This document shows, piece by piece, positions 46,720-56,248 of a stretch of DNA of 64,000 bases (position 1 is its first letter; the number at the start of each line of letters is the position of its first letter). A model generated the notes under the pieces. That model did not search any database and had not been told where the DNA came from. It saw nothing but the letters and a program-made list of their open reading frames with translations. Source of the DNA: Bradyrhizobium campsiandrae (GTDB lineage Bacteria > Pseudomonadota > Alphaproteobacteria > Rhizobiales > Xanthobacteraceae); contig NZ_JAANIH010000013.1 of assembly GCF_014529705.1 (NCBI RefSeq), positions 1 to 64,000 of the forward strand, written 5' to 3'. Made by a program: the position numbers and the translations under genes.

Positions 46720-48294
46720 TTACAGATTCCGGACGGCGACCAAGATGCCGATGAAGGTCGCGGCGATGATCCAGAGCGCGACGGTGCGCCAGCGGTTCTT
46801 GCGGCCCTCGCTGCGGCCCATCGCGGCGATGCTCTCCGGCGACAGGCGGATGCCTTCCCGCGTCATGGTCTCCAGCTGCTCGAGCACCGCAACCGAGCGC
46901 TGGGCGATGTCGGGCAGGCGTATCAGCACCTTGGCGAGGTCGCCGCCGCCGGCCAGCGCCCCCTGCACCCGGCCGATCGGTCCGAGATTGCGTTCGATCC
47001 ATTCACGCACGACGGGATCGGCGACCTTCCAGATGTCGAGTCTGGGATCGAAGCCGCGCGCCACGCCCTCGACCACGACCATGGTCTTCTGCAGCAGGAT
47101 CAGCTCGGGCCGCGTCGTCATGTCGAACAGGCCGGTGACCTCGAGCAGCAGCGTCAGCAGCCGCGCCATCGAGATCTCCTCGGCGGTGCGGTTGTGGATG
47201 GGCTCGCCGATGGCGCGGATCGCTTGCGCGAAATTCTCCACTGAATGGTGCGCAGGCACGTAGCCCGCCTCGAAATGCACCTCGGCGACCCGGCGATAGT
47301 CGCGGGTGATGAAGCCGAGCAGGATTTCGGCTAGGAAGCGCCGCTCCTTCATGCCGAGCCGGCCCATGATGCCGAAATCGACCGCGACGAGGCGGCCGGC
47401 GTCGTCGAGGAACAGATTGCCCGGATGCATGTCGGCGTGGAAGAAGCCGTCGCGCAGCGCGTGGCGCAGAAAACTCTGGATCACCTTGCGGCCGAGATCG
47501 GGCAGATCGACCTGCGCTTCCGCGAGGCGCTTGTGGTCGTTCAGCGCGATGCCGTCGATCCACTCCATCGTCAGCACGTTGTGCGTGGTGCGATCCCAGT
47601 CGACCTCAGGGACGCGGAAATCCGGATCGTCTGCCGTGTTCTCCGCCATCTCCGACAGCGCGGCCGCTTCCAGCCGCAGGTCCATCTCCATCGCGACCGA
47701 GCGCGACATCGTGTTGATGACCTCGACAAGGCGAAGTCGCCGCGCCTCGGCCGAATAGGCCTCGGCCTTGTGCGCGACGTAGAAGAAATCGGAGAGGTCG
47801 CGGCGGAAGCGCGAGGCTACGTTGGGCCTGAGCACCTTGACTGCAACGGGCTTGCTTATGCCGTCGCGCATCACCTCGCCGCGATGCACCTGTGCGATCG
47901 AGGCGGCCGCCACCGGCGGGCCGAACGTGACGAAAACGTCCTTCAGCGGCCGCTCCAGCGACGTTGCGATCGCAGCTTCGGCTTCGGCCTGGGAGAACGG
48001 CGGCAGGCGATCCTGCAGGCTCTCGAGGTCGCGCGCCATGTTGAAGCCGACGACGTCGGGGCGCGTCGCCAAAAATTGTCCGAGCTTGAGATAGGCCGGA
48101 CCCATCCGCGTCAGCGCGCGCGAGATCCGCGGGCCGTGCTTGGCGCCGCGACGCTCGATGAGGCGCGCAAGTTTCAGCGCGAGTTGTCCCGGCGGCGGCA
48201 CCAGGCTTGGATCGACGGCGCCGAACACACCCTCGCGGGCAAACACGAACGCCGCGCGGATCAGGCGCGATATGTGGGTGATGGCAGAAATCAC
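46720..48294 (-). CDS. ubiB: UbiB atypical kinase for ubiquinone synthesis
   Basis: A 524-residue ADCK/ABC1 family protein needed for ubiquinone biosynthesis. The KxGQ motif is [13 protein letters not shown], the Ala-rich loop [13 protein letters not shown], catalytic loop [14 protein letters not shown] and metal site VDFGIMG. The C-terminal hydrophobic segment ([15 protein letters not shown]) anchors it in the membrane. Coupled to ubiE by an ATGA overlap. Confidence 0.94.
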   Translation of the reverse strand: MISAITHISRLIRAAFVFAREGVFGAVDPSLVPPPGQLALKLARLIERRGAKHGPRISRALTRMGPAYLKLGQFLATRPDVVGFNMARDLESLQDRLPPFSQAEAEAAIATSLERPLKDVFVTFGPPVAAASIAQVHRGEVMRDGISKPVAVKVLRPNVASRFRRDLSDFFYVAHKAEAYSAEARRLRLVEVINTMSRSVAMEMDLRLEAAALSEMAENTADDPDFRVPEVDWDRTTHNVLTMEWIDGIALNDHKRLAEAQVDLPDLGRKVIQSFLRHALRDGFFHADMHPGNLFLDDAGRLVAVDFGIMGRLGMKERRFLAEILLGFITRDYRRVAEVHFEAGYVPAHHSVENFAQAIRAIGEPIHNRTAEEISMARLLTLLLEVTGLFDMTTRPELILLQKTMVVVEGVARGFDPRLDIWKVADPVVREWIERNLGPIGRVQGALAGGGDLAKVLIRLPDIAQRSVAVLEQLETMTREGIRLSPESIAAMGRSEGRKNRWRTVALWIIAATFIGILVAVRNL

Positions 48295-49052
48295 AAACGC
48301 CAGCCCGAATGCAGTGCGACGATGCCGCCGGACAAAATCTGCCAGCTCACGCGGGAGAAGCCGGCCTCGCGGATCATGTCGGCGAAGGCGTTGGGCTTCG
48401 GAAATTTGCGGATCGATTCGACCAGATATTGGTAGGATTCGGCGTCGCCCGTGACCATGCGGCCGAGCGGCGGGATCACCTTGAACGAGAACAAATCATA
48501 GAGCTTGTCGAGGCCGGGCATCTCGACGCTGGAGAATTCCAGGCACAGGAAGCGGCTGCCGGGCCTCAGCACGCGATAGGCCTCGCGCAGCGCAAGGTCG
48601 ATCCGCGGCACGTTGCGAATGCCGAAAGCGATCGTATATGCGTCGAAGCTGCTGTTGGCGAAGGCGAGCGCTTCGGCGTTGCCTTCGACGAAATCGACTT
48701 GTGTCTCGAGGTGACGCTTGGCGGCGCGCTCGCGGCCGACCGCCAGCATGTCGGAATTGATGTCGCAGACCGTGGCATGGAAGCCGGGCCCTGCCGCCTT
48801 GGCGGCCCGGAACGAGATGTCGCCGGTGCCGCCGGCGACGTCGAGCAGCGCGAACGGCCGGTCGCCCTTGGGCGGGTTGAGCGTGTTGATCATGATGTCC
48901 TTCCAGACCCGGTGCAGGCCACCGGACATCAAATCGTTCATCAAGTCATAGCGCGACGCCACGCTGTGAAACACATCGTTCACCAGCGTCTGCTTGTCCC
49001 CGAGGGGAACGTCTTTGAAGCCAAAATGCGTGGTTTCGCCCGGCCGATCCAT
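48291..49052 (-). CDS. ubiE: UbiE C-methyltransferase (ubiquinone/menaquinone)
   Basis: A 253-residue SAM-dependent methyltransferase for the C-methylation step of ubiquinone synthesis. [14 protein letters not shown] is the SAM motif [12 protein letters not shown] and the C-terminal [12 protein letters not shown] are UbiE signatures. GGAG lies 8 nt before the ATG chosen at 49052. First gene of ubiE-ubiB-coaBC-dut. Confidence 0.95.
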   Translation of the reverse strand: MDRPGETTHFGFKDVPLGDKQTLVNDVFHSVASRYDLMNDLMSGGLHRVWKDIMINTLNPPKGDRPFALLDVAGGTGDISFRAAKAAGPGFHATVCDINSDMLAVGRERAAKRHLETQVDFVEGNAEALAFANSSFDAYTIAFGIRNVPRIDLALREAYRVLRPGSRFLCLEFSSVEMPGLDKLYDLFSFKVIPPLGRMVTGDAESYQYLVESIRKFPKPNAFADMIREAGFSRVSWQILSGGIVALHSGWRL

Positions 49053-49133
49053 TACTCTACTCCACTGGGCGGACCATAGCCCGCCCACCGCAATGGCGCT
49101 ATCACACCGCCCTCAGAAGGTGAATGCCTGACC

Positions 49134-50039
49134 ATGCCTGAATTGCCCGAAGTCGAGACCGTCCGCCGCGGCCTTCAGCCCGTCATGGAGGGGGCCAAAA
49201 TCGTGGTCGCGGAGGCCCGCCGGCCGGATTTGCGCTTTCCGTTCCAACCCGATTTCGTGGCCCGGCTGCAGGGACAGATCGTCACGGGGCTCGGCCGGCG
49301 TGCAAAATATCTCATGGCCGATCTCGGCTCCGGCGACGTGCTGTTGATGCATCTGGGCATGTCGGGCTCGTTTCGGGTCATCAAGCCGGACAACGAGGCT
49401 GCGCCTGGCGAGTTTCACTATCCCAGGGGGAAGGACTCCGCGCACGATCACGTGCTGTTTCGGATGTCCTCCGGCGCCGACATCGTCTTCCACGATCCCA
49501 GGCGCTTCGGTTACATGAAAGTGATTGCCCGCAATGCCCTCGACGAAGAGCCGCTGCTGCGCGATCTCGGCCCCGAGCCGCTCGGCAACGAATTCGATGC
49601 CGCCATGCTGGCAAGGTCATGCGCAGGCAAGACCACGAGCCTGAAGGCCGCGCTGCTCGATCAGCGCGTCGTGGCCGGGCTCGGCAACATCTATGTCTGC
49701 GAAGCCCTGCACCGCTCGCACCTGTCGCCGCGCCGCATCGCGGCGACGCTCTCGACCAAGTCCGGACAACGCAAGGGCGTTGCCGGGGGCGAACCAACCG
49801 ATCATGCCAAGCGCCTGGTGGGTGCGATCCACACCGTGCTCAACGACGCCATCAAGGCTGGCGGCTCGTCACTGCGCGACCATCGCCAGACCTCGGGCGA
49901 GCTCGGCTATTTCCAGCATTCGTTCAAGGTCTACGACCGCGAAGGCGAGAAATGCACGACGCCTGCCTGCGGCGGCACGATCAAGCGATTCGTCCAGAAC
50001 GGGCGCTCGACGTTCTGGTGCCCGAAATGTCAGAAGTGA
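49134..50039 (+). CDS. mutM: Formamidopyrimidine-DNA glycosylase
   Basis: A 301-residue base-excision enzyme removing 8-oxoguanine. The N-terminal [14 protein letters not shown] carries catalytic Pro2 and Glu3; MSGSFRV follows; the C-terminal zinc finger is C-TTPA-C ... C-PK-C. A roughly 15-residue insert ([17 protein letters not shown]) precedes the helix-two-turn-helix region. Divergent from ubiE. Confidence 0.95.
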   Translation: MPELPEVETVRRGLQPVMEGAKIVVAEARRPDLRFPFQPDFVARLQGQIVTGLGRRAKYLMADLGSGDVLLMHLGMSGSFRVIKPDNEAAPGEFHYPRGKDSAHDHVLFRMSSGADIVFHDPRRFGYMKVIARNALDEEPLLRDLGPEPLGNEFDAAMLARSCAGKTTSLKAALLDQRVVAGLGNIYVCEALHRSHLSPRRIAATLSTKSGQRKGVAGGEPTDHAKRLVGAIHTVLNDAIKAGGSSLRDHRQTSGELGYFQHSFKVYDREGEKCTTPACGGTIKRFVQNGRSTFWCPKCQK

Positions 50040-50049
50040 CGTTAGTTCT

Positions 50050-50071
50050 ACTGTGCATGGGGTTGTTTTCG
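50050..50071 (+). repeat. Dispersed repeat ACTGTGCATGGGG..TTGTTTTCG
   Basis: Identical by eye to 7959-7980 (22 nt), in each case just after a coding region. Part of a larger unit here that continues into GACAAAACGCGAAGCGAAGC. Confidence 0.6.
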
Positions 50072-50084
50072 ACAAAACGCGAAG

Positions 50085-50122
50085 CGAAGCAATCCGGCCG
50101 GGCTGGTGGCCGGATTGCTTCG
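50085..50122. terminator. Hairpin between mutM and the ParA-type gene
   Basis: CGAAGCAATCCGGCC and its exact complement, 15-bp arms and 8-nt loop, between convergent genes. Without a U-tract but well placed to end both transcripts. Confidence 0.55.
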
Positions 50123-50183
50123 TCGCCTGGGCTCGTTCACCGGACAGCGAAGAGCCCGCCTGGACCTTGAGCGATCGCCCCGC

Positions 50184-50924
50184 TCAGGACGCCAGAGTGG
50201 TGGTTTCGTCCGCCGCGAGCTCGGTGGCGGCGTGCAACATGCCGTCTGCCGCCGACATGACCTGGTCGATCAGGAGATTGCCGGCGGAGAGATCGAGGCG
50301 GGTCTCGATCCAGCGCCAGAGCCCGCGGATCTCCTCGGTCGACTTCCCGTTCGGCGCGAACTCGCTGACGGCGAGGCCCGAGGCGAGCGAGTCCTGATGG
50401 TCGTTGCGCATCACGATCAGCGGGCGGGCCAGCACGTCGGCGAGATCGAGCGCGGCTTCCTCGGCGAGCGTGTTGGCTGCGTTGTCGATGCGCTGGCCGC
50501 GGATCGGCGTCTGGTTCAGCACGAAGCTGTAGGGCCGCTTCCAGGCGCGTGCGACGCTGACGGTCGAGATGGTCGCCTCGATGTCGGCGACGCTCGGGCG
50601 GGCCGGGATCAGGCAGAGGTCGGAGTGGCGGATCGCGGCGGTGGTCGCGGCGGAAAGGCCGGCGGCGGTGTCGACGATCGCAAGCTGCAGACCGCTGTCG
50701 GCCAGCATCGTCAGCCGCGGCGCGACATCGGCGGCGTGATAGATCGGCTCGACCACGACATCGTCGTTGTTGCGGCGGCGCGACCAGTTGGAGAGGGTGC
50801 CCTGCGGGTCGGTCTCGATCAGGCGGACGGTGAAGCCGGCCTGCTTGGCAGCCAGCGCGAGGCCGATGGCGAGCGTGCTCTTGCCACTGCCGCCCTTTTG
50901 GGTGGCCAGTACGATCGTGTGCAT
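50184..50924 (-). CDS. ParA/MinD-family ATPase (orphan)
   Basis: A 246-residue deviant-Walker ATPase: KGGSGKST at residues 10-17 with the signature Lys, DPQGTLSNW, and VDTAAGLSAATTAAI as Walker B. No ParB partner or centromere-like repeat is visible nearby, so it is likely not the chromosome partition system. The last 40 residues (DLSAGNLLIDQVMSAADGML) form a helix-rich tail. Start at ATG 50924 by domain start. Confidence 0.85.
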   Translation of the reverse strand: MHTIVLATQKGGSGKSTLAIGLALAAKQAGFTVRLIETDPQGTLSNWSRRRNNDDVVVEPIYHAADVAPRLTMLADSGLQLAIVDTAAGLSAATTAAIRHSDLCLIPARPSVADIEATISTVSVARAWKRPYSFVLNQTPIRGQRIDNAANTLAEEAALDLADVLARPLIVMRNDHQDSLASGLAVSEFAPNGKSTEEIRGLWRWIETRLDLSAGNLLIDQVMSAADGMLHAATELAADETTTLAS

Positions 50925-51175
50925 ATGAAGATCAATCCTTTGGAGTGCTTGGGTCTTGCGGATAACGCCACGCGAACGTGCATCGCTTTTTGATGCTGAG
51001 CTCTTCTCGCTCAGGACGTGCCCTGCCCGATCCAAAGGGGACCGCGGATGTCCGAATCAACTGATACGATGATGGCAGAATCAGGAATGCCAGCTAATCC
51101 GTACCACTACTGGACCCGTAATCGCGCGTATGATGTGCTTGCTGTCGTGCACAAGCAAGAAGAAGGGCGAGCGGC

Positions 51176-52855
51176 ATGGGCGGCAACTGGCGCGACCGGA
51201 CAGCGACCACTTTTGAATGTCAGAAGATGCCGGCGGTCTCGAGCCGCGGCATGGTGGTGAGCAATCATCCGCTCGCATCGAGTGCCGGCGCCGAGATGCT
51301 GGCCGCCGGCGGCAACGCCATCGATGCGGCGATCGCCACCCTGTTCACGCTGACCGTGGTCGAGCCGATGATGGTCGGCATCATCGGCGGCGGCATGGCG
51401 CATATCAGGCTTGCCGACGGCAGCCATCGCGTCATCGACGGCCAGAGCACGGTGCCCGCTTCGGTGCGCGACACCACCTACACGTCCAGGCCAGGCTCGG
51501 CCCATGACGTGTTCGACACCGTCGGCAATGAGAATCTCAACGGACCGAAGGCGGTCGCGACGCCGGGCTCGCTGAAGGCCTGGTGCGAGACGCTGCAGAG
51601 GTTCGGCACCATGTCGCTGGCCGACGTCATGCAACCCGCGATCAAGCACGCCACGCGCGGCTATGCGGCAACGCCCTATCTGCACGAATGCATCAGCGAG
51701 AGCGCTGCCGAGATGCGCAAGGACAAGCCGATCGCGTCGGTCTTCCTGCCCAACGGCGAGCCATTGAAGGTCGGCGCGCGCGTGGTGCAATCCGAATATG
51801 CCGAGACGCTGCGCACTATCGCCGATCACGGTGAAAGGGCGCTCTATGAGGGGCCGCTCGGCGACGTCCTCGCCGACTACATGGAGAAAACAGGCGGCTT
51901 CATCCGTCGCAACGACCTCACCAGCTACAAGACCGTCGAGCGGCAGCCGATCCGCGCCGACTATCGCGGCTGGAGCATCCTCGGGCCGCCACCGCCTGCG
52001 GCCTCCGGCGTGCACATCGCGCAGATGCTGAACATTCTGGAAGGCTACGACATCGAAGGCCTCGGCTTCGGCACCTCGGAGACGATCCACTATCTCGCCG
52101 AGGTGCTGAAGATCGCCTTCGCCGATCGCGCCGCTGCGAGCGGAGATCCCGACTATGTCGGCGTGCCCGTGGAGAAGCTGACGTCGAAAGCCTATGCCGA
52201 GGAGCGCCGCCGCACGATCGACCCGACGCGGGCGCAAGCCTTCAGTGCCGGTGTGACGCAGCTCGAAAGCGCGCACACCACGCACATGACGGCGGCGGAC
52301 AGCTTCGGCAATGTGGTCGCGACCACGCAGACCATCAACAATCTGTTCGGCGCCAAGATCATGATCCCGGGCCTGGGAGCCATCGCCAACAATTACATGA
52401 ACCTGTTCGACCCGCATCCGGGCCACGCGCTGTCGCTCGCGCCGGGCAAGCGCGTGACGACCTCGATGTCGCCGATGATGGCGCTGCGTGACGGCAAGCT
52501 GCGCTACGCGTTGGGCCTGCCCGGGGGCAAGCGCATCTTCCCGAGCGCGATGCAGGCGCTGGTCAACCTGATCGACCACGGCATGAGTCTGCAGGAGGCC
52601 GTCGAGGCGCCGCGGGTCTGGACCGAGGGCAATGCACTCGAGGTCGAGCGGGCCATCTCTGAGAGCGTCCGCACAAAACTCACAGCGCTCGGCCACAAGG
52701 TGCAACCGGTCGCAACGGTCGCCGGCGGCATGAACGGCATCGCCTTCCACGACGACGGCACCATGACGGGCGCCGCCTGCTGGCGCGCTGACGGCACCCC
52801 AGTCGGGATTTCCGGCGGTCTCGCCAAGAGCGGGATCAGGTTCAGGTTGAGCTGA
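51176..52855 (+). CDS. Gamma-glutamyltransferase family protein
   Basis: A 559-residue Ntn-hydrolase. Thr368 in ESAHTTHMTAADSFGN is the expected self-cleavage site and nucleophile, giving a large and a small subunit; N-terminal GGNAIDAAIATLFTLTVVEP and late SMSPMMALRDGK, LGLPGGKRIFPSA are family motifs. No signal peptide is seen at the chosen start, unlike periplasmic Ggt, so it may be cytosolic and act on other gamma-glutamyl or acyl amides. The start (ATG 51176) is moderately sure. Confidence 0.88.
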   Translation: MGGNWRDRTATTFECQKMPAVSSRGMVVSNHPLASSAGAEMLAAGGNAIDAAIATLFTLTVVEPMMVGIIGGGMAHIRLADGSHRVIDGQSTVPASVRDTTYTSRPGSAHDVFDTVGNENLNGPKAVATPGSLKAWCETLQRFGTMSLADVMQPAIKHATRGYAATPYLHECISESAAEMRKDKPIASVFLPNGEPLKVGARVVQSEYAETLRTIADHGERALYEGPLGDVLADYMEKTGGFIRRNDLTSYKTVERQPIRADYRGWSILGPPPPAASGVHIAQMLNILEGYDIEGLGFGTSETIHYLAEVLKIAFADRAAASGDPDYVGVPVEKLTSKAYAEERRRTIDPTRAQAFSAGVTQLESAHTTHMTAADSFGNVVATTQTINNLFGAKIMIPGLGAIANNYMNLFDPHPGHALSLAPGKRVTTSMSPMMALRDGKLRYALGLPGGKRIFPSAMQALVNLIDHGMSLQEAVEAPRVWTEGNALEVERAISESVRTKLTALGHKVQPVATVAGGMNGIAFHDDGTMTGAACWRADGTPVGISGGLAKSGIRFRLS

Positions 52856-52858
52856 GCG

Positions 52859-54220
52859 TCATTTCCGCACGCAGATCACGCGCACCACGGCGGCTTTCGC
52901 ATCGTTCGACGTGCCATTCGCGGTGACGCCGTTTGCCTTCAGGAAATCGCGCACCGTCTCCGCGGAAACCATCACCGCCTGTGCGACCGGCAAAGTGGTC
53001 GCGGGACCCGCAACCATCGCCGGCTTCAACAGCGCGATTCCCACGAATTTGCTTTGGCCATCCATGGCCGGGCTGCCGGAGAAGCCGACCGCTGGCGGCG
53101 GAGACAGCGCGGAGTCGCTCGTCGTCACCGGCGCGAGCGCGCCCTTGACGCTCGACACGGCCGCCGCGCCGCCCTGGCCCTGCGGATCGGCGATGCCGAT
53201 GACATCGACACTCGTCTTCACAACGCCGCCCGCGAGACTGAGCGGCTTCAAGCCGCGCGCGCCGTAGATGTGCAGCAGCGCGAGATCGTGGTCCTTGTCC
53301 TCGGCGAGCCGATCGGCATTGCCGTAACCGCCGATGGTGATGGCGAGACAGGAATCGGTGACGAGGCGATCCGCCAGTATAGCGCCGTCGTCGCTGACGA
53401 CGATGCCGGTGCCGTATTCGACGGTCTTGCGCGGCGCGGGTCCTGCCTGCGGTCCCGCCGGGAACGCGTTGAACGCGCTCGACATCGCGATCACGACCGG
53501 CTCGACCGTGTTCTCCATGGCCTGGTCATACAGGATCGTCATGATGCGCACCTCGTCGCCCCTAGAGGTGCCGCGCACGTAAAACTTCTTCAGGCCCTGC
53601 AACCCTGACAGCACGAAGAAATCGGGCTTCACCACGGTGTAGTCGACCTTGCGCCCCGCAGGCTCCTTCTTCTCGGCCTCCGCCAGTTTCGCCGTGGTCG
53701 GATTTGCCTCCTTGCGGCGGCTGAGCAGCACCTGCACCGTTCCGGTCGGCGAGGTCCATTTCGAGCCGTTGGCGTCGGTCGCCTGATTTGGCACCAGCTT
53801 TGAGGGAATGCCGAGCCGCGCGCCGCTGGTCATCTCGGTCACGATCTTCCAGCCGACGCTGTCCTGCTTGCGCCGTGCGGTTTCGGCGAGCGCGGCGCGT
53901 TCCTGCGGATTGAGCACGCCGGTTGGCTTGCCGCCCTTGGCCTTCTGGTATTCCTTGATGGCGTCGACCATGCGGGAGCTGACATCGCCGGTGATGGCGC
54001 CGTTATATTGACCGACCCAGGCAAGGTCGGATTGCAGCGACAGCCGCTCCGCCTGCGCCATCGCATCGGCGGTTTCCGACGGCGTCTGCAGGGCGGGCGG
54101 CTTGATCGGAACGGTCTGGACCACCTTCGGCTTGGTGCCGGGGACCTGCGGCGCCGTCATCTGGGCGCCCGCGCCTGTGGCGGACGCCAACATCAGTGTT
54201 GCCGCAAGCATCGATCTCAT
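52859..54220 (-). CDS. Exported trypsin-like fold protein with peptidoglycan-binding-like domain
   Basis: A 453-residue protein with a signal peptide (residues 1-20, GAGAQ). Residues about 58-115 resemble a peptidoglycan_binding_1 domain (GQYNGAITGDVSSRMVDAIKEY). Residues about 265-430 look like a trypsin-like core: YGTGIVVSDDGAIL, DHDLALLHI with Asp312, and GFSGSPA with Ser381. The position where DegP-type enzymes have the catalytic His (TNNHV) reads ADRLV, so it may be a pseudo-protease. Start at ATG 54220 by the signal peptide. Divergent from a HesA/MoeB gene. Confidence 0.8.
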   Translation of the reverse strand: MRSMLAATLMLASATGAGAQMTAPQVPGTKPKVVQTVPIKPPALQTPSETADAMAQAERLSLQSDLAWVGQYNGAITGDVSSRMVDAIKEYQKAKGGKPTGVLNPQERAALAETARRKQDSVGWKIVTEMTSGARLGIPSKLVPNQATDANGSKWTSPTGTVQVLLSRRKEANPTTAKLAEAEKKEPAGRKVDYTVVKPDFFVLSGLQGLKKFYVRGTSRGDEVRIMTILYDQAMENTVEPVVIAMSSAFNAFPAGPQAGPAPRKTVEYGTGIVVSDDGAILADRLVTDSCLAITIGGYGNADRLAEDKDHDLALLHIYGARGLKPLSLAGGVVKTSVDVIGIADPQGQGGAAAVSSVKGALAPVTTSDSALSPPPAVGFSGSPAMDGQSKFVGIALLKPAMVAGPATTLPVAQAVMVSAETVRDFLKANGVTANGTSNDAKAAVVRVICVRK

Positions 54221-54290
54221 GACAAATCCAGCCAGCCCATTGAACGCGCGGCCATTGAAGCACATCTCGTTGGTCGCAAACAATGTTGCG

Positions 54291-55115
54291 GTGGTTCAGG
54301 AGTCAAAGAGCTTGCTCAGCCCGGACGAACTCGAACGCTATGCCCGCCATATCGTGCTGCGCGATGTCGGTGGTCCCGGCCAAGCCGCGCTGAAGCGGGC
54401 CTCGGTGCTGGTGATCGGTGCCGGCGGACTCGGTGCGCCGGCTCTGATGTATCTGGCGGCCGCCGGCGTCGGCACGCTCGGCGTGGTCGATGACGACGTC
54501 GTCTCGCTGTCAAACCTGCAGCGCCAGGTGATCCACACCACGCCCGATATCGGCCGGCACAAGGTCGAGAGTGCGGCGGAGCGGATCGCGGCGCTCAATC
54601 CGCATGTGCGCTTCGTCGGCCATGCCACCTGGCTCAACGCGGACAATGCGCTCTCGCTGATCGGCGACTACGATCTCGTGCTCGACGGGTCCGACAATTT
54701 CTCGACGCGCTACCTGGTGTCCGACGCCTGCTTTTTCGCGAAGCGGCCGCTGATATCAGCAGCGCTCGGCACTTTCGACGGTTCGCTCACCACCATTCGC
54801 GCGCATGAGACCAACGAGCAGGGCGAATTCAACCCGACCTATCGCTGCCTGTTTCCGGAGGCGCCGCCGCCGGGCACCGTGCCGGCTTGCGCGGAGGCCG
54901 GCGTGATGGGCGCGCTCGCGGGCGTGATGGGCTCGATGATGGCGCTGGAGGCGATCCGCGAGATCGTCGGCTTCGGCGAGGGCCTGGTCGGCCGCCTGCT
55001 GATGATCGATGCGCGTGCGATGCGCTTCGAGACGCTGCGCTACGCCCGCGATCCGGCCAATCCGCTCAACGGCGATGGGCCTGTGGTCGTCGACCTCAGC
55101 GCCCATCGCAGCTGA
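54291..55115 (+). CDS. HesA/MoeB/ThiF family adenylyltransferase
   Basis: A 274-residue E1-like enzyme that adenylates the C-terminal Gly of sulfur-carrier proteins. LERYARHIVLRDVGGPGQ, VLVIGAGGLGAPA (ATP loop), DDDVVSLSNLQRQ and DGSDNFSTRYL are the core motifs; YRCLF and PACAEAGVMG provide the conserved cysteines. No rhodanese domain. It most resembles MoeB for molybdopterin synthesis, which would suit the Mo enzymes at the left end, but ThiF is possible. GTG start inferred. Confidence 0.87.
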   Translation: MVQESKSLLSPDELERYARHIVLRDVGGPGQAALKRASVLVIGAGGLGAPALMYLAAAGVGTLGVVDDDVVSLSNLQRQVIHTTPDIGRHKVESAAERIAALNPHVRFVGHATWLNADNALSLIGDYDLVLDGSDNFSTRYLVSDACFFAKRPLISAALGTFDGSLTTIRAHETNEQGEFNPTYRCLFPEAPPPGTVPACAEAGVMGALAGVMGSMMALEAIREIVGFGEGLVGRLLMIDARAMRFETLRYARDPANPLNGDGPVVVDLSAHRS

Positions 55116-55123
55116 TGTGACAG

Positions 55124-56131
55124 TTACCTCGTCGCCGGCTTCTCGCTGTCGAGATGCGCCATCTGCGCGGCGGCGTAGCGCGTGCCGGCCGCGACGTTTG
55201 GCGGGAAGGCCTTGGCCAACATGTCCAGATGCGCCGGCGTCAGTCTGATATCGCTAGCGCCGAGTGCTTCGGTCAGGCGGTTGCGGGTCTTGGCGCCGAC
55301 CAGCGGCACGATATTATCACCCTGTGCCGCAACCCAGGCAATCGCGACCTGCGCCGGCGTCGCGCCGATCTCGCCGGCGATCGCGCGCAGTCGTTCCGCC
55401 AGTGCGAGATTGGCATCGAGGTTCTCGCCCTGGAACCGCGGCGTCATTAATCGGTAGTCCTTGCCCGTCTTGCCGGCGCTCTTCGACCAATGGCCGCTGA
55501 TCAGGCCGCGCGCCAGCACGCCATAGGCGGTGATGGCGATGCCGAGTTCGCGGCAGGTCTTGAGGATATCGCGCTCGATGCCGCGCTCGATCAACGAATA
55601 TTCGATCTGGAGATCGGCGATCGGATGCACGGCATGGGCGCGGCGGATGGTGTCGGAGCCGACTTCCGACAAGCCGATATGCCTGACATAGCCCGCCTTC
55701 ACCATCTCGGCGATGGCGCCGATCGTCTCCTCGATCGGCACGCTCGGATCGAGACGGGCGGGACGGTAGATGTCGATGTAATCGGTGCCGAGACGCTGCA
55801 GTGAGTAAGCCAGGAAGTTCTTCATCGCGGCCGGCCGGCAGTCCATGCCGTTGAATTCGCCGGCGGGGCCGCGCAGTGCTCCGAACTTCACGCTGAGCTG
55901 CACCTTGTCGCGCGGAGTATCCTTCAGCGCTTCGCGCAGCAGCATTTCATTGTGACCCATGGTGTAGAAGTCACCGGTGTCGAGAAGCGTGATTCCGGCA
56001 TCGAGCGCCGCATGCACCGTGGCGATGCTCTCGCCGCGATCGGCCGGACCGTAGGCGTCCGACATCGCCATGCAGCCGAGACCAAGGCTCGAGACGGTCG
56101 GGCCCGATGAACCGAGTTTGCGCTGTTCCAT
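55124..56131 (-). CDS. Aldo/keto reductase
   Basis: A 335-residue NADPH-dependent AKR of the YajO/Tas type. SLGLGCMAMSDAYG at the N-terminus; DTGDFYTMGHNE supplies catalytic Asp and Tyr; KFGALR the Lys; the fourth usual residue His is replaced in YIDIYRPARLD (YRPAR rather than YxHRxD-type), though this variant is common in the subfamily. AGGAG 9 nt before the ATG fixes the start. Divergent from a LysR gene. Confidence 0.88.
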   Translation of the reverse strand: MEQRKLGSSGPTVSSLGLGCMAMSDAYGPADRGESIATVHAALDAGITLLDTGDFYTMGHNEMLLREALKDTPRDKVQLSVKFGALRGPAGEFNGMDCRPAAMKNFLAYSLQRLGTDYIDIYRPARLDPSVPIEETIGAIAEMVKAGYVRHIGLSEVGSDTIRRAHAVHPIADLQIEYSLIERGIERDILKTCRELGIAITAYGVLARGLISGHWSKSAGKTGKDYRLMTPRFQGENLDANLALAERLRAIAGEIGATPAQVAIAWVAAQGDNIVPLVGAKTRNRLTEALGASDIRLTPAHLDMLAKAFPPNVAAGTRYAAAQMAHLDSEKPATR

Positions 56132-56228
56132 TGATGGCTCTCCTCGAAAGGCGGCGGATGGCGCCGCGTGACGAGGGCAGATATGCGATCTCAGGATTGC
56201 GCCGATAAGCTGGACAATTCGGAATAGC

Positions 56229-56248
56229 TTGTTCAGATTGGCGAACAA
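56229..56248. promoter_or_regulatory. LysR-type dyad at the lysR start
   Basis: TTGTTC, eight bases, GAACAA ends on the first base of the lysR ATG. Fits autorepression by the LysR protein in the 116-bp region shared with the aldo/keto reductase gene. Confidence 0.45.

Noticed and set aside
51048..51260. Small open frame of 70 codons before the gamma-glutamyltransferase gene, with a possible ribosome site
   Set aside because: It overlaps the enzyme gene by 85 bp in another frame and its second half is the Arg-rich shadow of that gene. No recognisable family.
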